A stretch of 64,000 bases of DNA from Streptomyces sp. AV19 (GCF_015999245.1 NZ_JAEAMR010000004.1:237819-301818), one strand, 5' to 3'. Shown: positions 40,114-51,041, counted from the first letter of the stretch. A program made the numbers and translations. The notes: generated by a model not told the origin, from the letters alone.

Positions 40114-41013
40114 ATGGATGTGGATCTGCGTGTTCTGCGGTCCTTCGTCGCGGTCGCGGAGGAGCTGCATTTCACCCGGGCCGCGGAGCGTCTGCTGGTG
40201 TCCCAGCCCGCCCTGTCCAAACAGATCGATCAATTGGAACGCCACCTCCGGGTGCGCCTGCTCAGGCGCTCCAGCCGCCAGGTCGCGCTCACCCCGGCCG
40301 GCCAGGCGCTGCTGCCCGGCGCGCGCGATCTGCTCGACGCGTGGGACCGGCTGCAGGGCGAGGTCCAGGAGGCGGCCGCGTCCGAGGCCCGGACGCTGCG
40401 CGTCGGCTTCATCGCGAACGCGGCGTGCGAGCTGACCCCGCGGATCCTCGCGGAGTTCGCGCGGGCGCGGCCGGACTGGCGGGTGGCCATGCTCCAGGTG
40501 CCGTGGACGGACGCGACGGCCGGGCTGGCCGCCGGGGACGTGGACGTGGCGCTGCTGCGACCGCCGTTGCCGGAGGTCGGCGTGCCGATCCGCACCCGGG
40601 TGCTCTTCGCGGAGGACCGGTGGCTCGCCCTCGCCGCGTCCCACCCGCTGGCCGGCCAGGACGTCATCCGCTTCGAGCAGCTGCTGGACGAGCCGTTCAT
40701 CGCCCTGCCGGAGGAGGCGGGCGCCTGGCGCGACTTCTGGCTGGCCCTCGACCACCGGGGCGGGCATCCCGCGGTCATCGGGGCCGAGGTCAAGACCTCG
40801 GACGAGTGGATGGAGGCCATCGCGAACAACTTCGGGGTGTGCCTCACGGGGGCTTCGACGGCGCGGTATTACCCACGACCGGGGGTCGTGTACCGGCCGA
40901 TCGACAGGATCACGCCGAGTGAGGTCGTCGTCGCATGGCGCGCCGACGATCAGAGGCGGATCGTGGGGGATTTCGTGACGGCGTGTACGGAGACGGCGGG
41001 GCGGGAGCGGTAG
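40114..41013 (+). CDS. LysR-family regulator divergent from the MfnB-like operon
   Basis: A 299-residue LysR regulator. The helix-turn-helix reads LHFTRAAERLLVSQPALSKQ with IDQLERHLRVRLLRR; the effector domain starts at LRVGFIANAACELTPRIL. It lies 103 bp from the divergent MfnB-like gene, the standard arrangement for a LysR protein and its target operon. The ATG at 40114 directly follows a pyrimidine run without a Shine-Dalgarno, so it may be translated from a leaderless or near-leaderless message. The short region 40011-40113 is AT-rich for this genome and must hold both promoters. Inducer unknown. Confidence 0.93.
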   Translation: MDVDLRVLRSFVAVAEELHFTRAAERLLVSQPALSKQIDQLERHLRVRLLRRSSRQVALTPAGQALLPGARDLLDAWDRLQGEVQEAAASEARTLRVGFIANAACELTPRILAEFARARPDWRVAMLQVPWTDATAGLAAGDVDVALLRPPLPEVGVPIRTRVLFAEDRWLALAASHPLAGQDVIRFEQLLDEPFIALPEEAGAWRDFWLALDHRGGHPAVIGAEVKTSDEWMEAIANNFGVCLTGASTARYYPRPGVVYRPIDRITPSEVVVAWRADDQRRIVGDFVTACTETAGRER

Positions 41014-41039
41014 TTGGGTGTTTGGTGGGGGCGCCCCGA

Positions 41040-41275
41040 ACCCGCCCTTTCACCGTTTCTCCCGGGGCAAGCCCCGGCGCCCGCAACGCGGCTGCGCCGC
41101 GTTGGCCGGGGGCTTCGCCCCCTGGAACCGCGCTTCGCGCGGTTGTCCTCAAACGCCGGACGGGCTGAAGTGCGCGCCCGGGCATGAATCCAGCCTGTCC
41201 GGCGTTTGAGGACGAACGCGGCGCAGCCGCGTTGCCCCCGCGCAGGAGCGCGGCGAGAAACGGGGCACCCCTAGG
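41040..41275. repeat. Composite intergenic repeat, copy C
   Basis: Starts with CGCCCTTTCACCGTTTC (41043-41059), 29 bp after the LysR stop. A 23-bp inverted repeat (41145-41167 versus 41191-41213, one mismatch) is built from the GTCCTCAAACGCCGGAC module. The rest of 41014-41373 shows no gene. Confidence 0.88.
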
Positions 41276-41373
41276 GGGCTCAGCCCCCACGATCCTCCCT
41301 GTTCACGACCGTCCGGCCGACCGGCAGCACATAACGTGACGGAGCGTCAGATCCGCACCCCCGAAAGGCCCCC

Positions 41374-42525
41374 ATGCTCCGCCGCACCACCCCCGTCATG
41401 GCCGCCCTCCTCGCCACCGCCACCCTCACCCCCACCGTCACTGCCACCGCCGCGGAACAACCCACCCACGGCACGCAGCTCCAGCACACCCTCGACGCCC
41501 TCGTCGCCGCCGGTGCCCCCTCCGCCGTCGCCGAGGTCCGCGACGGCGACACCGTCCACCGCCTCGCGAGCGGCCTCGCCGACCCCGGCGCGCACGACCC
41601 CGCCCGCCCCGCCGACCGCTTCCGCGCCGGCAGCGTGACCAAGAGCTTCGTCGCCACCGTCGTCCTCCAGCTCGTCGCCGAGCACAGGATCGGCCTCGAC
41701 GACCCGATCGGGCGGCACCTCCCCGGCCTCGTCCCGGACGGCACCGACGGCGCGCCCGTCACCGTCCGCCAACTCCTCGACCACACCAGTGGGATCCACA
41801 ACTACACCGACGAGTACCGGGGCAACCTGGCAACCTCGCTCCGGGGCGCGCAGCGCGACCACCGCACCCCGCGCGAAGTGATCGCCGAGGCGCTGCGCGC
41901 GCCCCGCAAGTTCACCCCCGGCGCCCCGGGCGCGTGGGAGTACTCCAACACCAACTACGTCGTCCTCGCCCTCCTGATCGAGAAGGTCACCCACCACTCC
42001 CTCGGCCGGGAGATCGACCGTCGCATCGTCCGCCCGCTGCGCCTGCGCGACACCTACGTCCCCACGACCGACCGGCTGACGGGGGGCCGTCATCTGCGCG
42101 GGTACGAGGTCTTCCCGAAGGAGACGGCGGCGACGGACTTCACCGACTTCAGCCCCACCTTCTTCTGGGGCCCCGGCAGCATCGTCTCCACCACCGCCGA
42201 CCTCAACCGCTTCTTCCGCGCGCTCTCCGGCGGCCGGCTCCTCCCTCCGCATCTGTGGCGCGAGATGACCACGTGGCACGAGATGGGCGGCGAGAGGAAG
42301 GACCGCCGGTACGGGCTCGGGCTGGAGAGCAACGCCGGGTACTGCCCGGGTGAGGAGCCCGTCCGGGGGCACACCGGCAGCGTCCCCGGCTACAACACCT
42401 ACAGCTTCACCACCGCCGACGGGCGGCGTCAGGTCACCCTGGCGATCGGCAGGGAGTTCACCAAGCCGGACGACGCCAACGCCGCCGCACGCAAGTTCCT
42501 TGCCACGGCGCTCTGTTCGCGGTAG
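41374..42525 (+). CDS. Secreted serine hydrolase of the D,D-peptidase/beta-lactamase class C fold
   Basis: A 383-residue exported protein: Sec signal MLRRTTPVMAALLATATLTP with a likely cut after VTATAA. The penicillin-recognition motifs are Ser87-x-x-Lys in GSVTKSFV, Tyr-x-Asn-like YSNTNYVV and HTGSVPGYN. It is most similar in pattern to Streptomyces R61-type D-alanyl-D-alanine carboxypeptidases and related esterases. Target could be peptidoglycan stem peptides or a D-amino peptide. No lipobox. The start is the ATG at 41374, about 15 bp after GAAAGG. The peptide ABC operon begins 295 bp later. Confidence 0.9.
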   Translation: MLRRTTPVMAALLATATLTPTVTATAAEQPTHGTQLQHTLDALVAAGAPSAVAEVRDGDTVHRLASGLADPGAHDPARPADRFRAGSVTKSFVATVVLQLVAEHRIGLDDPIGRHLPGLVPDGTDGAPVTVRQLLDHTSGIHNYTDEYRGNLATSLRGAQRDHRTPREVIAEALRAPRKFTPGAPGAWEYSNTNYVVLALLIEKVTHHSLGREIDRRIVRPLRLRDTYVPTTDRLTGGRHLRGYEVFPKETAATDFTDFSPTFFWGPGSIVSTTADLNRFFRALSGGRLLPPHLWREMTTWHEMGGERKDRRYGLGLESNAGYCPGEEPVRGHTGSVPGYNTYSFTTADGRRQVTLAIGREFTKPDDANAAARKFLATALCSR

Positions 42526-42820
42526 GTCCGGGCCGGCGCGCGTCCTCCGCTCAGCGCCGGCGCACGTCCGTATAACGGAACCTCCTTTCGCACATCACGG
42601 TTGCGCATCCTTTGCGGACCAGGGCTGGCGGGTGATCGCAAGCCCGTTGAAGACTCCCGCTCCAAGGACCGCCGGTCCGGTGTACGACCTGCTCCGCTTC
42701 CCGTACGCCGAGCGCGTACGTCCCGCACCACTGCGCCACTTTCCCCAGTGATGTCAACCAGCCGCCCGCACGGGCGGCCTGTGCGTGGGCCGGTCCTCCG
42801 GCCGAGAGGGGTCCGCAGAG

Positions 42821-43813
42821 ATGACGGCACCACTTCCCGATACGAACGCGGCCGGGGCCGTGACCGTCGTCGCGGACGCCCCCGCACAGGCCATCGAGGG
42901 CCGTTCCCCCTGGCGCATCGCCTGGACCCGGCTCAAACGCGACAAGCTGGCGCTCGCCGGCGGCATCGCCGTCGTGCTGCTGATCCTGGTCGCCGTCCTC
43001 GCCCCGGTGATCGTGGGCCTGCTGGGGCACCCGCCGAACGAGTACCACGAGGAGCAGATCGACCCGCTGCTCGGCACGCCCAGGGAGGCGTGGGGCGGGA
43101 TCAGCGGCGACTTCCTCTTCGGCGTCGAGCCCGTCAACGGCCGGGACGTCTTCAGCCGCGTCGTCCACGGCGCCCGCGTCTCGCTGCTCGTCGCCTTCCT
43201 CGCCGCCGTCGTGGCCGTGGCGATCGGCACCGTCCTCGGCATCGTGGCCGGCTACTTCGGCGGCTGGGTGGACACCCTGGTCAGCCGGGTCATGGACGCC
43301 CTGCTCGCCTTCCCGCAGCTGCTGTTCATCATCGCCCTCGTCTCGGTCGTCCCCAACGAGCTGTGGGGGCTGAGCGGTTCGGGCGTGCGGATGGCCGTGC
43401 TCATCGCGGTGATCGGCTTCTTCGGCTGGCCCTACGTCGGCCGCATCGTCCGCGGGCAGACCCTCTCGCTGAGGGAGCGCGAGTACGTCGAGGCGGCGCG
43501 CAGCCTTGGCGCCGGGCGCGGCTACATCCTCTTCCGCGAGCTGCTGCCCAACCTGGTCGCGCCGATCACCGTCTACGCCACGCTGATGATCCCGACCAAC
43601 GTCCTCACCGAGGCGGCGCTGAGCTTCCTCGGGGCCGGCGTCAAGTCGCCGACGTCCTCCTGGGGACAGATGCTCTCCAAGGCCGTCAACACCTATGAGA
43701 GCGACCCGATGTTCATGGTGTTCCCCGGCCTCGCCATCTTCGTCACCGTCCTCGCCTTCAACCTCTTCGGCGACGGCGTACGGGACGCGCTGGATCCCAA
43801 GGGTTCGCGCTGA
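42821..43813 (+). CDS. Peptide ABC importer, permease (OppC/DppC type)
   Basis: A 330-residue permease with an N-terminal TM helix (LALAGGIAVVLLILVAVLAP), a periplasmic loop, and five further helices. The EAA motif is YVEAARSLGAGRGYILFREL. First gene of a five-gene operon encoding an oligopeptide/dipeptide importer. GAGAGGGG precedes the ATG. The operon order (OppC, binding protein, OppB, OppD, OppF) differs from the usual A-B-C-D-F and, from memory, is seen in Streptomyces. The 295 bp upstream hold a hairpin near 42761 and no gene. Confidence 0.93.
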   Translation: MTAPLPDTNAAGAVTVVADAPAQAIEGRSPWRIAWTRLKRDKLALAGGIAVVLLILVAVLAPVIVGLLGHPPNEYHEEQIDPLLGTPREAWGGISGDFLFGVEPVNGRDVFSRVVHGARVSLLVAFLAAVVAVAIGTVLGIVAGYFGGWVDTLVSRVMDALLAFPQLLFIIALVSVVPNELWGLSGSGVRMAVLIAVIGFFGWPYVGRIVRGQTLSLREREYVEAARSLGAGRGYILFRELLPNLVAPITVYATLMIPTNVLTEAALSFLGAGVKSPTSSWGQMLSKAVNTYESDPMFMVFPGLAIFVTVLAFNLFGDGVRDALDPKGSR

Positions 43814-43876
43814 GCGCCGCCGCATCCGTCACAGCCCGTCATCGCAGCAACTCCACATCACGGAGGTCGTGACATC

Positions 43877-45658
43877 TTGGCTACTACGCACAGGACTTCG
43901 AGGCGCGGAACGGTCGCCGGCGCGACGCTGGTCGTCGCGGCCCTCGTGGGCGTCACCGCCTGTGGCGGGGGCGGCGGAAGCAAGTCGGGCGGCGGGGGCG
44001 GCGGCAAGGGGGCCGGCTTCAACGCCGGCGTCGGGAAGGTCGCCAGCCCGTCCGACAAGAAGGGCGGCGAGCTGAAGTACATCGCCACCCAGGACGCCGA
44101 CTCCTGGGACCCGCAACGCGGTTACTACGGTTTCGCCTGGGACTTCATGCGCTACTACACGCGCACGCTGGTCACCCCCAAGCCCGGCCCGGGCGCGGAG
44201 AGCAGAACCGTCGTGCCGGACCTGGCCACCGACACCGGGAAGCTGTCGGCCGACAAGAAGACCTACACCTTCACCCTGCGCCCCGGCATCACCTGGGAGG
44301 ACGGCAAGCCCGTCACCAGCCGGGACGTCAAGTACGGCATCGAGCGCACCTGGGCCCAGGACAAGATCTCCGGCGGCCCGACCTGGCTGATGCAGGTGCT
44401 GGACCCGGACAAGACGTACAAGGGTCCGTACAAGGACGACAGCAAGGACAAGCTGGGGCTCAAACAGATCGAGACGCCCGACGACAGGACCGTCGTCTTC
44501 CACCTGGCCAGGCCCAACGGCGACTTCCTCCAGATGCTGGCCATCCCCGCCGCCGCCCCGGTGCGCCAGGACATGGACAAGGCGGAGAAGTACGCGCTGC
44601 GGCCGTTCTCCAACGGCCCGTACAAGTTCGAGTCGTACGACCCCAACAAGAGCCTGGTGCTGGTCCGCAACGACAAGTGGAACAAGGACTCGGACGCCGT
44701 CCGCAAGGCGCTGCCGGACAAGGTCTCCATCAAGTTCACCACCAACGCCGACGCGATGGACAGCGACCTGATCGCCGGCAACTACGACCTCGACCTCAAC
44801 GCCACGGGCATGGGCTCGGCCGGCCGGCAGAAGGCGCTGCAGTCCGCCAAGGGCAACCTGGACAACCCGCAGACGGGCTTCATCCGTTACGCCGCCTTCC
44901 CGCAGTCCGTCGCGCCGTTCGACAACGTCCACTGCCGCAAGGCCGTCGTGTACGGCGCCGACCACACCTCGCTGCAGACCGCGCGCGGCGGCCCCGAGGC
45001 GGGCGGCGACATCGGCACCGGCATGCTGCCGCCGGCCGTCCAGGGCTTCGAGAAGGGCTTCGACCCGTACGGCATCGCCCAGGGCAAGGCGGACATCGCC
45101 AAGGCCAAGGAGGAGCTGAAGGCCTGCGGCCGGCCGAACGGCTTCAGGACCACCATCGCGGTCCGCAACAACAAGCCGCAGGAGATCGCCACGGCGGAAT
45201 CGCTCCAGGCGTCCCTGAAGAAGATCGGCATCGACGCGCAGGTCGACCCGTACGACGGCGCCCAGGCCTCGACCGTCGTCGGCGCCCCCAAGAACGTCAA
45301 GGCCAAGAACTACGGGATCATCGTCTTCGGCTGGGGCTCGGACTTCCCCAGCGGCCAGGGCTTCCTCCAGCCCGTCGTGGACGGCCGGTTCATCCTCGAG
45401 TCGGCCAACCAGAACTACCCCGAGATCAAGGACCCCGCGATCAACAAGCTGATCGACGACGCCATCGCGGAGACCGACCCGGTCAAGGCGGGGAAGATCT
45501 ACCAGGAGGCCAACAAGAAGGTCATGGAGGGCGCCTACTACCTGCCCTTCACCTACGAGAAGAACATCATCTGGCGCAGCTCCCGGCTGACCAACGTCTA
45601 CACGACCGACGCGTACAACGGCCGCTACGACTACTCCTCCCTCGGCGTCGTCAAGTGA
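43877..45658 (+). CDS. Peptide ABC importer, substrate-binding lipoprotein
   Basis: A 593-residue solute-binding protein of cluster C (SBP_bac_5), capturing oligopeptides outside the membrane. The signal ends in ALVGVTACGGGGG with the lipidated Cys, followed by a flexible Gly/Ser/Lys tether. Domain features: LKYIATQDADSWDPQRGYYG, then FTLRPGITWEDGKPVTSRDV, which is a family signature, and VFGWGSDFPSGQGFLQP near the C-terminus. The start is probably the TTG at 43877, with GGAGGT ten bases upstream. Second gene of the operon, 63 bp after OppC. Confidence 0.93.
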   Translation: MATTHRTSRRGTVAGATLVVAALVGVTACGGGGGSKSGGGGGGKGAGFNAGVGKVASPSDKKGGELKYIATQDADSWDPQRGYYGFAWDFMRYYTRTLVTPKPGPGAESRTVVPDLATDTGKLSADKKTYTFTLRPGITWEDGKPVTSRDVKYGIERTWAQDKISGGPTWLMQVLDPDKTYKGPYKDDSKDKLGLKQIETPDDRTVVFHLARPNGDFLQMLAIPAAAPVRQDMDKAEKYALRPFSNGPYKFESYDPNKSLVLVRNDKWNKDSDAVRKALPDKVSIKFTTNADAMDSDLIAGNYDLDLNATGMGSAGRQKALQSAKGNLDNPQTGFIRYAAFPQSVAPFDNVHCRKAVVYGADHTSLQTARGGPEAGGDIGTGMLPPAVQGFEKGFDPYGIAQGKADIAKAKEELKACGRPNGFRTTIAVRNNKPQEIATAESLQASLKKIGIDAQVDPYDGAQASTVVGAPKNVKAKNYGIIVFGWGSDFPSGQGFLQPVVDGRFILESANQNYPEIKDPAINKLIDDAIAETDPVKAGKIYQEANKKVMEGAYYLPFTYEKNIIWRSSRLTNVYTTDAYNGRYDYSSLGVVK

Positions 45659-45791
45659 CCGTCGAATAAAGGCAATTCCGCTCAGCCGGCGCATCCGCCG
45701 TCAGCCCCCGAAGGGCAGGTGAGGGCCGAGCGCGGCGGTCCGGCGGCTCCCCGCGACGGGGGACCGCCGGGCCGCCGCCGGGCCGACCGCA

Positions 45792-46786
<995 letters not shown>

Positions 46787-46790
<4 letters not shown>

Positions 46791-47839
46791 CTTCCCCCGC
46801 GTATCTGGACGTGCGCGACCTGCGCATCCACTTCCCCACCGACGACGGCCTGGTGAAGTCCGTCGACGGGCTCTCCTTCCGGCTGGACAAGGGCCGGACC
46901 CTGGGCATCGTGGGGGAGTCCGGCTCCGGCAAGTCCGTCAGCTCGCTGGGGATCATGGGCCTGCACACCGTCGGCCAGTACGGCCGCCGCAAGGCGCGGA
47001 TCTCCGGCGAGATCTGGCTGGACGGCACCGAACTGCTCTCCGCCGACCCCGAGAAGGTGCGCCGGCTGCGCGGCCGCGAGATGGCGATGATCTTCCAGGA
47101 CCCGCTGTCCGCCATGCACCCCTACTTCACCGTGGGCGCGCAGATCGCCGAGGCGTACCGCATCCACCACCCCGGCGCCGACAAGAAGACCGCCCGCCGG
47201 CGCGCCGTCGAACTGCTCGACCGCGTCGGCATCCCGCAGCCCGGCCGGCGGGTGGACGACTACCCGCACCAGTTCTCCGGCGGCATGCGCCAGCGCGCGA
47301 TGATCGCCATGGCCCTGGTGAACAACCCCGCCCTGCTGATCGCCGACGAGCCGACCACCGCCCTGGACGTCACCGTCCAGGCGCAGATCCTCGACCTGAT
47401 CCGCGACCTGCAGAAGGAGTTCGGCTCGGCGGTCGTCATCATCACCCACGACCTGGGCGTCGTCGCCGAACTCGCCGACGACATCCTCGTCATGTACGGC
47501 GGGCGGTGCGTCGAGCGCGGGCCGGCCGAGCAGGTCTTCTCCGCGCCGCAACACCCTTACACCTGGGGCCTGCTGGGCTCCATGCCGCGCATCGACCGCG
47601 AGCAGACCGAACGGCTCATCCCGGTCAAGGGCTCCCCGCCCAGCCTGATCAACGTGCCGCCCGGCTGTGCCTTCAGCCCCCGCTGCGCCTACGCCGACGT
47701 GCCGTCCGGCGGTGTCACCCGTACCGAGCGGCCCGGGCTGCGGCCGGTGGCCGGTGCCGAACGACACGACTCCGCCTGCCACTTGACGCAGGAGGAGCGG
47801 ACCCGGATCTGGACCGAAGAGATTGCGCCCAAGCTATGA
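46787..47839 (+). CDS. Peptide ABC importer, ATPase (OppD type)
   Basis: A 350-residue ATP-binding subunit. Walker A is [19 protein letters not shown], the signature is [16 protein letters not shown], and Walker B is [13 protein letters not shown]. The C-terminal oligopeptide-transporter extension holds cysteines in [13 protein letters not shown] and DSACH, as in Opp/Dpp ATPases. Start and stop are coupled to its neighbours by 4-bp overlaps (GTGA and ATGA). Confidence 0.95.
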
Positions 47840-48831
47840 CGGCTATGACAGAGACTCTGCTCAAGGTCGAGGGACTGATCAAACACTTCCCCATCACCAA
47901 GGGGCTGCTGCGCCGGCAGGCCGGCGCCGTCCGCGCCGTCGACGGCATCAGCTTCGACGTGCGCGCCGGGGAGACGCTCGGCGTCGTCGGCGAGTCCGGC
48001 TGCGGCAAGTCCACGATGGGACGGCTGGTGACGCGGCTGCTCGAACCCACGGGCGGGACGATCGAGTTCGAGGGCCGGGACATCTCCCATCTCGGGGTGG
48101 CCGGCATGCGGCCGCTCCGCCGCGACGTCCAGATGATCTTCCAGGATCCGTACTCGTCCCTGAACCCCCGGCACACGGTCGGCACGATCGTCGGTGCCCC
48201 CTTCCGGCTCCAGGGCATCGCGCCGGACGGCGGTGTGAAGGCGGAGGTGCAGCGGCTGCTGGAGCTCGTCGGGCTCAACCCCGAGCACTACAACCGCTAT
48301 CCGCACGAGTTCTCCGGCGGGCAGCGGCAGCGCATCGGCATCGCGCGGGCGCTGGCGCTCAAGCCGAAGCTGGTCATCGCGGACGAGCCGGTCTCGGCGC
48401 TGGACGTGTCCATCCAGGCGCAGGTGGTCAACCTGCTGGACGACCTCCAGGACGAGCTGGGGCTGACGTATGTCATCATCGCCCACGACCTGTCCGTCAT
48501 CCGGCACGTCTCGGACCGGATCGCGGTGATGTACCTGGGGAAGCTGGTCGAACTGACCGATCGCGCCTCGTTGTACGCCCGCCCGATGCACCCCTACACG
48601 AAGGCGCTGCTGTCGGCGGTGCCGGTGCCCGACCCGGCGCGACGGGCGAAGCGCGAACGGATCCTGCTGAAGGGCGACGTGCCGTCGCCGATCTCCCCGC
48701 CGGCGGGGTGCCGCTTCCACACGCGGTGCTGGAAGGCGACGGAGGTGTGCGGGAGGGAGGAGCCGGGGTTGCGGGTGCTGGGGGTGGGGCATGAGGTGGC
48801 GTGCCATCACCCGGAGGGGGTGGGCGGGTGA
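47836..48831 (+). CDS. Peptide ABC importer, ATPase (OppF type)
   Basis: A 331-residue ATPase, partner of the preceding one. Walker A is [17 protein letters not shown], the signature [17 protein letters not shown], and Walker [15 protein letters not shown]. The C-terminal extension includes [19 protein letters not shown]. The two distinct ATPases form the heterodimer typical of type I peptide importers. The ATG overlaps the OppD stop by 4 bp. A long composite repeat follows 14 bp after the stop. Confidence 0.95.
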   Translation: MTAMTETLLKVEGLIKHFPITKGLLRRQAGAVRAVDGISFDVRAGETLGVVGESGCGKSTMGRLVTRLLEPTGGTIEFEGRDISHLGVAGMRPLRRDVQMIFQDPYSSLNPRHTVGTIVGAPFRLQGIAPDGGVKAEVQRLLELVGLNPEHYNRYPHEFSGGQRQRIGIARALALKPKLVIADEPVSALDVSIQAQVVNLLDDLQDELGLTYVIIAHDLSVIRHVSDRIAVMYLGKLVELTDRASLYARPMHPYTKALLSAVPVPDPARRAKRERILLKGDVPSPISPPAGCRFHTRCWKATEVCGREEPGLRVLGVGHEVACHHPEGVGG

Positions 48832-48839
48832 GGGTGCCC

Positions 48840-49345
48840 CCGGCCCGCCCTTTCACCGTTTCTTGGGGGCAAGCCCCGGGGCCCGGCACCGCGCTCCGCG
48901 CGGTGGGGCTCCGCCCCCTGCACCCCGGTCGGGGCTGCGGCCCCGGCCCCCGCTCCGGGGGCTCCGCCCCCGAGCCCCTTTTCGGGGCTCCGCCCCGGGC
49001 CCCGCAACCGCGCTTCGCGCGGTTGTCCTCAGGCGCCGGACGGGCTGAATCGGGGCTCCGCCCCGGACCCCGTATCGCGGCTCCGCCGCTCGTCCTCAAA
49101 CTCCGGACGGGCTGGATTTCGCGCCCGCACTGATTGTCCGGGCCGGACGGGCTGGATCAGCCCGTCCGGCGTTTGAGGACAGCGCCCGAAGGGCGCTTCA
49201 GGGGGCCAGGGGGCGCAGCCCCCGGTCAACGCGGCGAAGCCGCGTTGCGGGGTGCAGGGGGCGCAGCCCCCGCCATCACCGCGCGGAGCGCGGTGCCGGG
49301 CCCCGGGGCGCAGCCCCGGAGGAAACGGTGAAAGGGCGGGGCGGG
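48840..49345. repeat. Composite intergenic repeat, copy D (about 500 bp, inverted ends)
   Basis: CGCCCTTTCACCGTTTC at 48846-48862 and its exact reverse complement at 49322-49338 bracket a chain of GGGGCTCCGCCCC-type hairpins and four GGACGGGCTG modules, two of which form the inverted pair near 49140-49185. No gene is supported between 48832 and 49451. Confidence 0.88.
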
Positions 49346-49451
49346 GAGAAACGAAACGGGCGCACCCCCGGGGGTGCCGCAGGGGCGCAGCCCCCGCGAG
49401 AACGGATCAGGGCGGGGCGGGGGCAAGCCTTCCGACCGGTAAGAATGTCGC

Positions 49452-50135
49452 GTGCTCACCGACCTGTTCACCCCCTCCGTCCAGCATTGGCTGGACATCG
49501 CCGGAATCTTCGTCTTCGCGATCTCCGGCGCCCTCCTCGGCGTCCGCAAGAACTTCGACGTCTTCGGCATGGCCGTGCTGGCGGAGGTCACGGCCCTGGG
49601 CGGCGGACTCTTCCGGGACCTGGTCATCGGCGCCGTACCCCCGGCCGCGTTCAGCGACCTCGGCTACTTCCTCACCCCGCTCATCGCCACCCTCCTCGTC
49701 TTCTTCCTCCACCCGGAGGTGGAGCGGATCACCACCGCGGTGAACGCCTTCGACGCCGCCGGCCTCGGCCTGTTCTGCGTCACCGGCACGGTCAAGGCGT
49801 ACGGGCACGGCCTCGGCCTGACCCAGTCCGCCACCCTCGGCCTCGCGACGGCCGTCGGCGGCGGGGTGCTGCGCGACGTCCTGGCGCACGAGGTGCCGTC
49901 CCTGCTGCGCTGGGACCGCGACCTGTACGCCGTCCCCGCCATGGCCGGCGCCGCGCTCGCCGCGCTGCTCCTGCGGTACGACGCCCTGCACGGGCCCGCC
50001 ATCGCGGTCCCGGTGGTCACCGCCTGCGGCCTGCGGCTGCTCGCCATGCGCTACCACTGGCGCGCCCCGCGCGCCTGGCACCGGCGCAGTGCCGCGTCGG
50101 AGAACGGCGGGACAACCGAGGCTACCCGTGGGTAA
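49452..50135 (+). CDS. TRIC-type cation channel family protein (YicG/UPF0126)
   Basis: A 227-residue membrane protein with seven predicted helices in two homologous halves. The glycine-rich repeats AISGALLGVRKNFDVFGMAV, then ALGGGLFRDLVIG, and in the second half FCVTGTVKAYGHGL with AVGGGVLRDVLAHEVP are the diagnostic KEV-like/GGG motifs of the trimeric intracellular cation channel family. Bacterial homologues conduct monovalent cations; physiological role unclear. GTG start at 49452. The thioesterase gene follows after 22 bp and is probably co-transcribed. Confidence 0.9.
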   Translation: MLTDLFTPSVQHWLDIAGIFVFAISGALLGVRKNFDVFGMAVLAEVTALGGGLFRDLVIGAVPPAAFSDLGYFLTPLIATLLVFFLHPEVERITTAVNAFDAAGLGLFCVTGTVKAYGHGLGLTQSATLGLATAVGGGVLRDVLAHEVPSLLRWDRDLYAVPAMAGAALAALLLRYDALHGPAIAVPVVTACGLRLLAMRYHWRAPRAWHRRSAASENGGTTEATRG

Positions 50136-50157
50136 CTTCGCGGTGTAGCGTGCGCCC

Positions 50158-51015
50158 ATGGCACAGGCACCCGCACCCGCAAGCACCGGCACCGGCACCG
50201 GCGAGTTCGACCGGGACACCGCCGTCCGTCCCCGCCGGGAACCCGGCGTCCATGACGCCCACGTCTCCGCCGGCTGGACGCTCTTCGGCGCCGCCAACGG
50301 CGGCTACCTCCTCGCCACCGCGGCCCGCGCGCTGGGCGACACCCTCCCGCACCCGCACCCGTTCACCATCACCGCCCACTACCTGAGCGTCACCCGCCCC
50401 GGCCCCGCGGTCGTCCGCAGCGAGCCGGTCCGCACCGGCCGGACGCTCTCCACCGGCCAGGCGAGCCTCTTCCAGACCTCCGAGGACGGCACCGAGGTCG
50501 AGCGGCTGCGCGTCCTGGCCACCTACGGGGACCTGGACGCGCTCACCGGCGACGTCCGCACCACGGCCGAACCGCCGTCCATGCCGCCGTACGAGCACTG
50601 CGCCGGCAGCCGCCCCGAGGGCTTCGCCGAAGCCGGAAACGGCTTCCTCTCCCGCCTCGACCTGCGGCTCGACCCCGCCACCGCGGGCTGGACGGTGGGC
50701 CGGCCGGGCGGCGGGCAGGAGATGCGCGGCTGGTTCGGCTTCGCCGACGGCCGCGAGCCCGACCCGTACTCCCTGCTGCTGGCCGCCGACGCGCTGCCGC
50801 CGACCCCCTTCGACCTGGGCATACCCGGCTGGGTGCCCACCGTGGAGCTCACCGTCCACGTCCGCCGGCGCCCCGCCCCCGGCCCGCTGCGGATCTCGGT
50901 CGTCACCCGCAACCTGGCGAGCGGCTTCCTGGAGGAGGACGGGGAGATCTGGGACGCGGAGGACCGGCTCGTCGCCCAGTCCCGGCAGCTCGCGCGGCTG
51001 CGGGACGGCGCCTGA
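50158..51015 (+). CDS. Acyl-CoA thioesterase family protein (TesB-like double hot dog)
   Basis: A 285-residue thioesterase-family protein. The first hot-dog half includes AGWTLFGAANGGYLLATAAR and ITAHYLSVTRPGP; the second half contains MRGWFGFADGREPDPYSLLL and VPTVELTVHVRRRPAPGPLR, the usual arrangement for TesB-like acyl-CoA hydrolases. A specific substrate cannot be read. ATG at 50158. A hairpin overlapping the stop separates it from the converging gene. Confidence 0.85.
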   Translation: MAQAPAPASTGTGTGEFDRDTAVRPRREPGVHDAHVSAGWTLFGAANGGYLLATAARALGDTLPHPHPFTITAHYLSVTRPGPAVVRSEPVRTGRTLSTGQASLFQTSEDGTEVERLRVLATYGDLDALTGDVRTTAEPPSMPPYEHCAGSRPEGFAEAGNGFLSRLDLRLDPATAGWTVGRPGGGQEMRGWFGFADGREPDPYSLLLAADALPPTPFDLGIPGWVPTVELTVHVRRRPAPGPLRISVVTRNLASGFLEEDGEIWDAEDRLVAQSRQLARLRDGA

Positions 51016-51041
51016 GCCGGTCCGTACGAAAAGGACCGGCT
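51015..51041. terminator. Bidirectional hairpin between converging genes
   Basis: AGCCGGTCC (51015-51023) and GGACCGGCT (51033-51041) with an A-rich loop; each arm touches the stop codon of the gene on its side. Confidence 0.75.

Noticed and set aside
42600..42760. Possible tRNA or small RNA in the gap before the peptide importer operon
   Set aside because: Hairpins exist but no cloverleaf, T-loop GTTCGA or acceptor match could be built.
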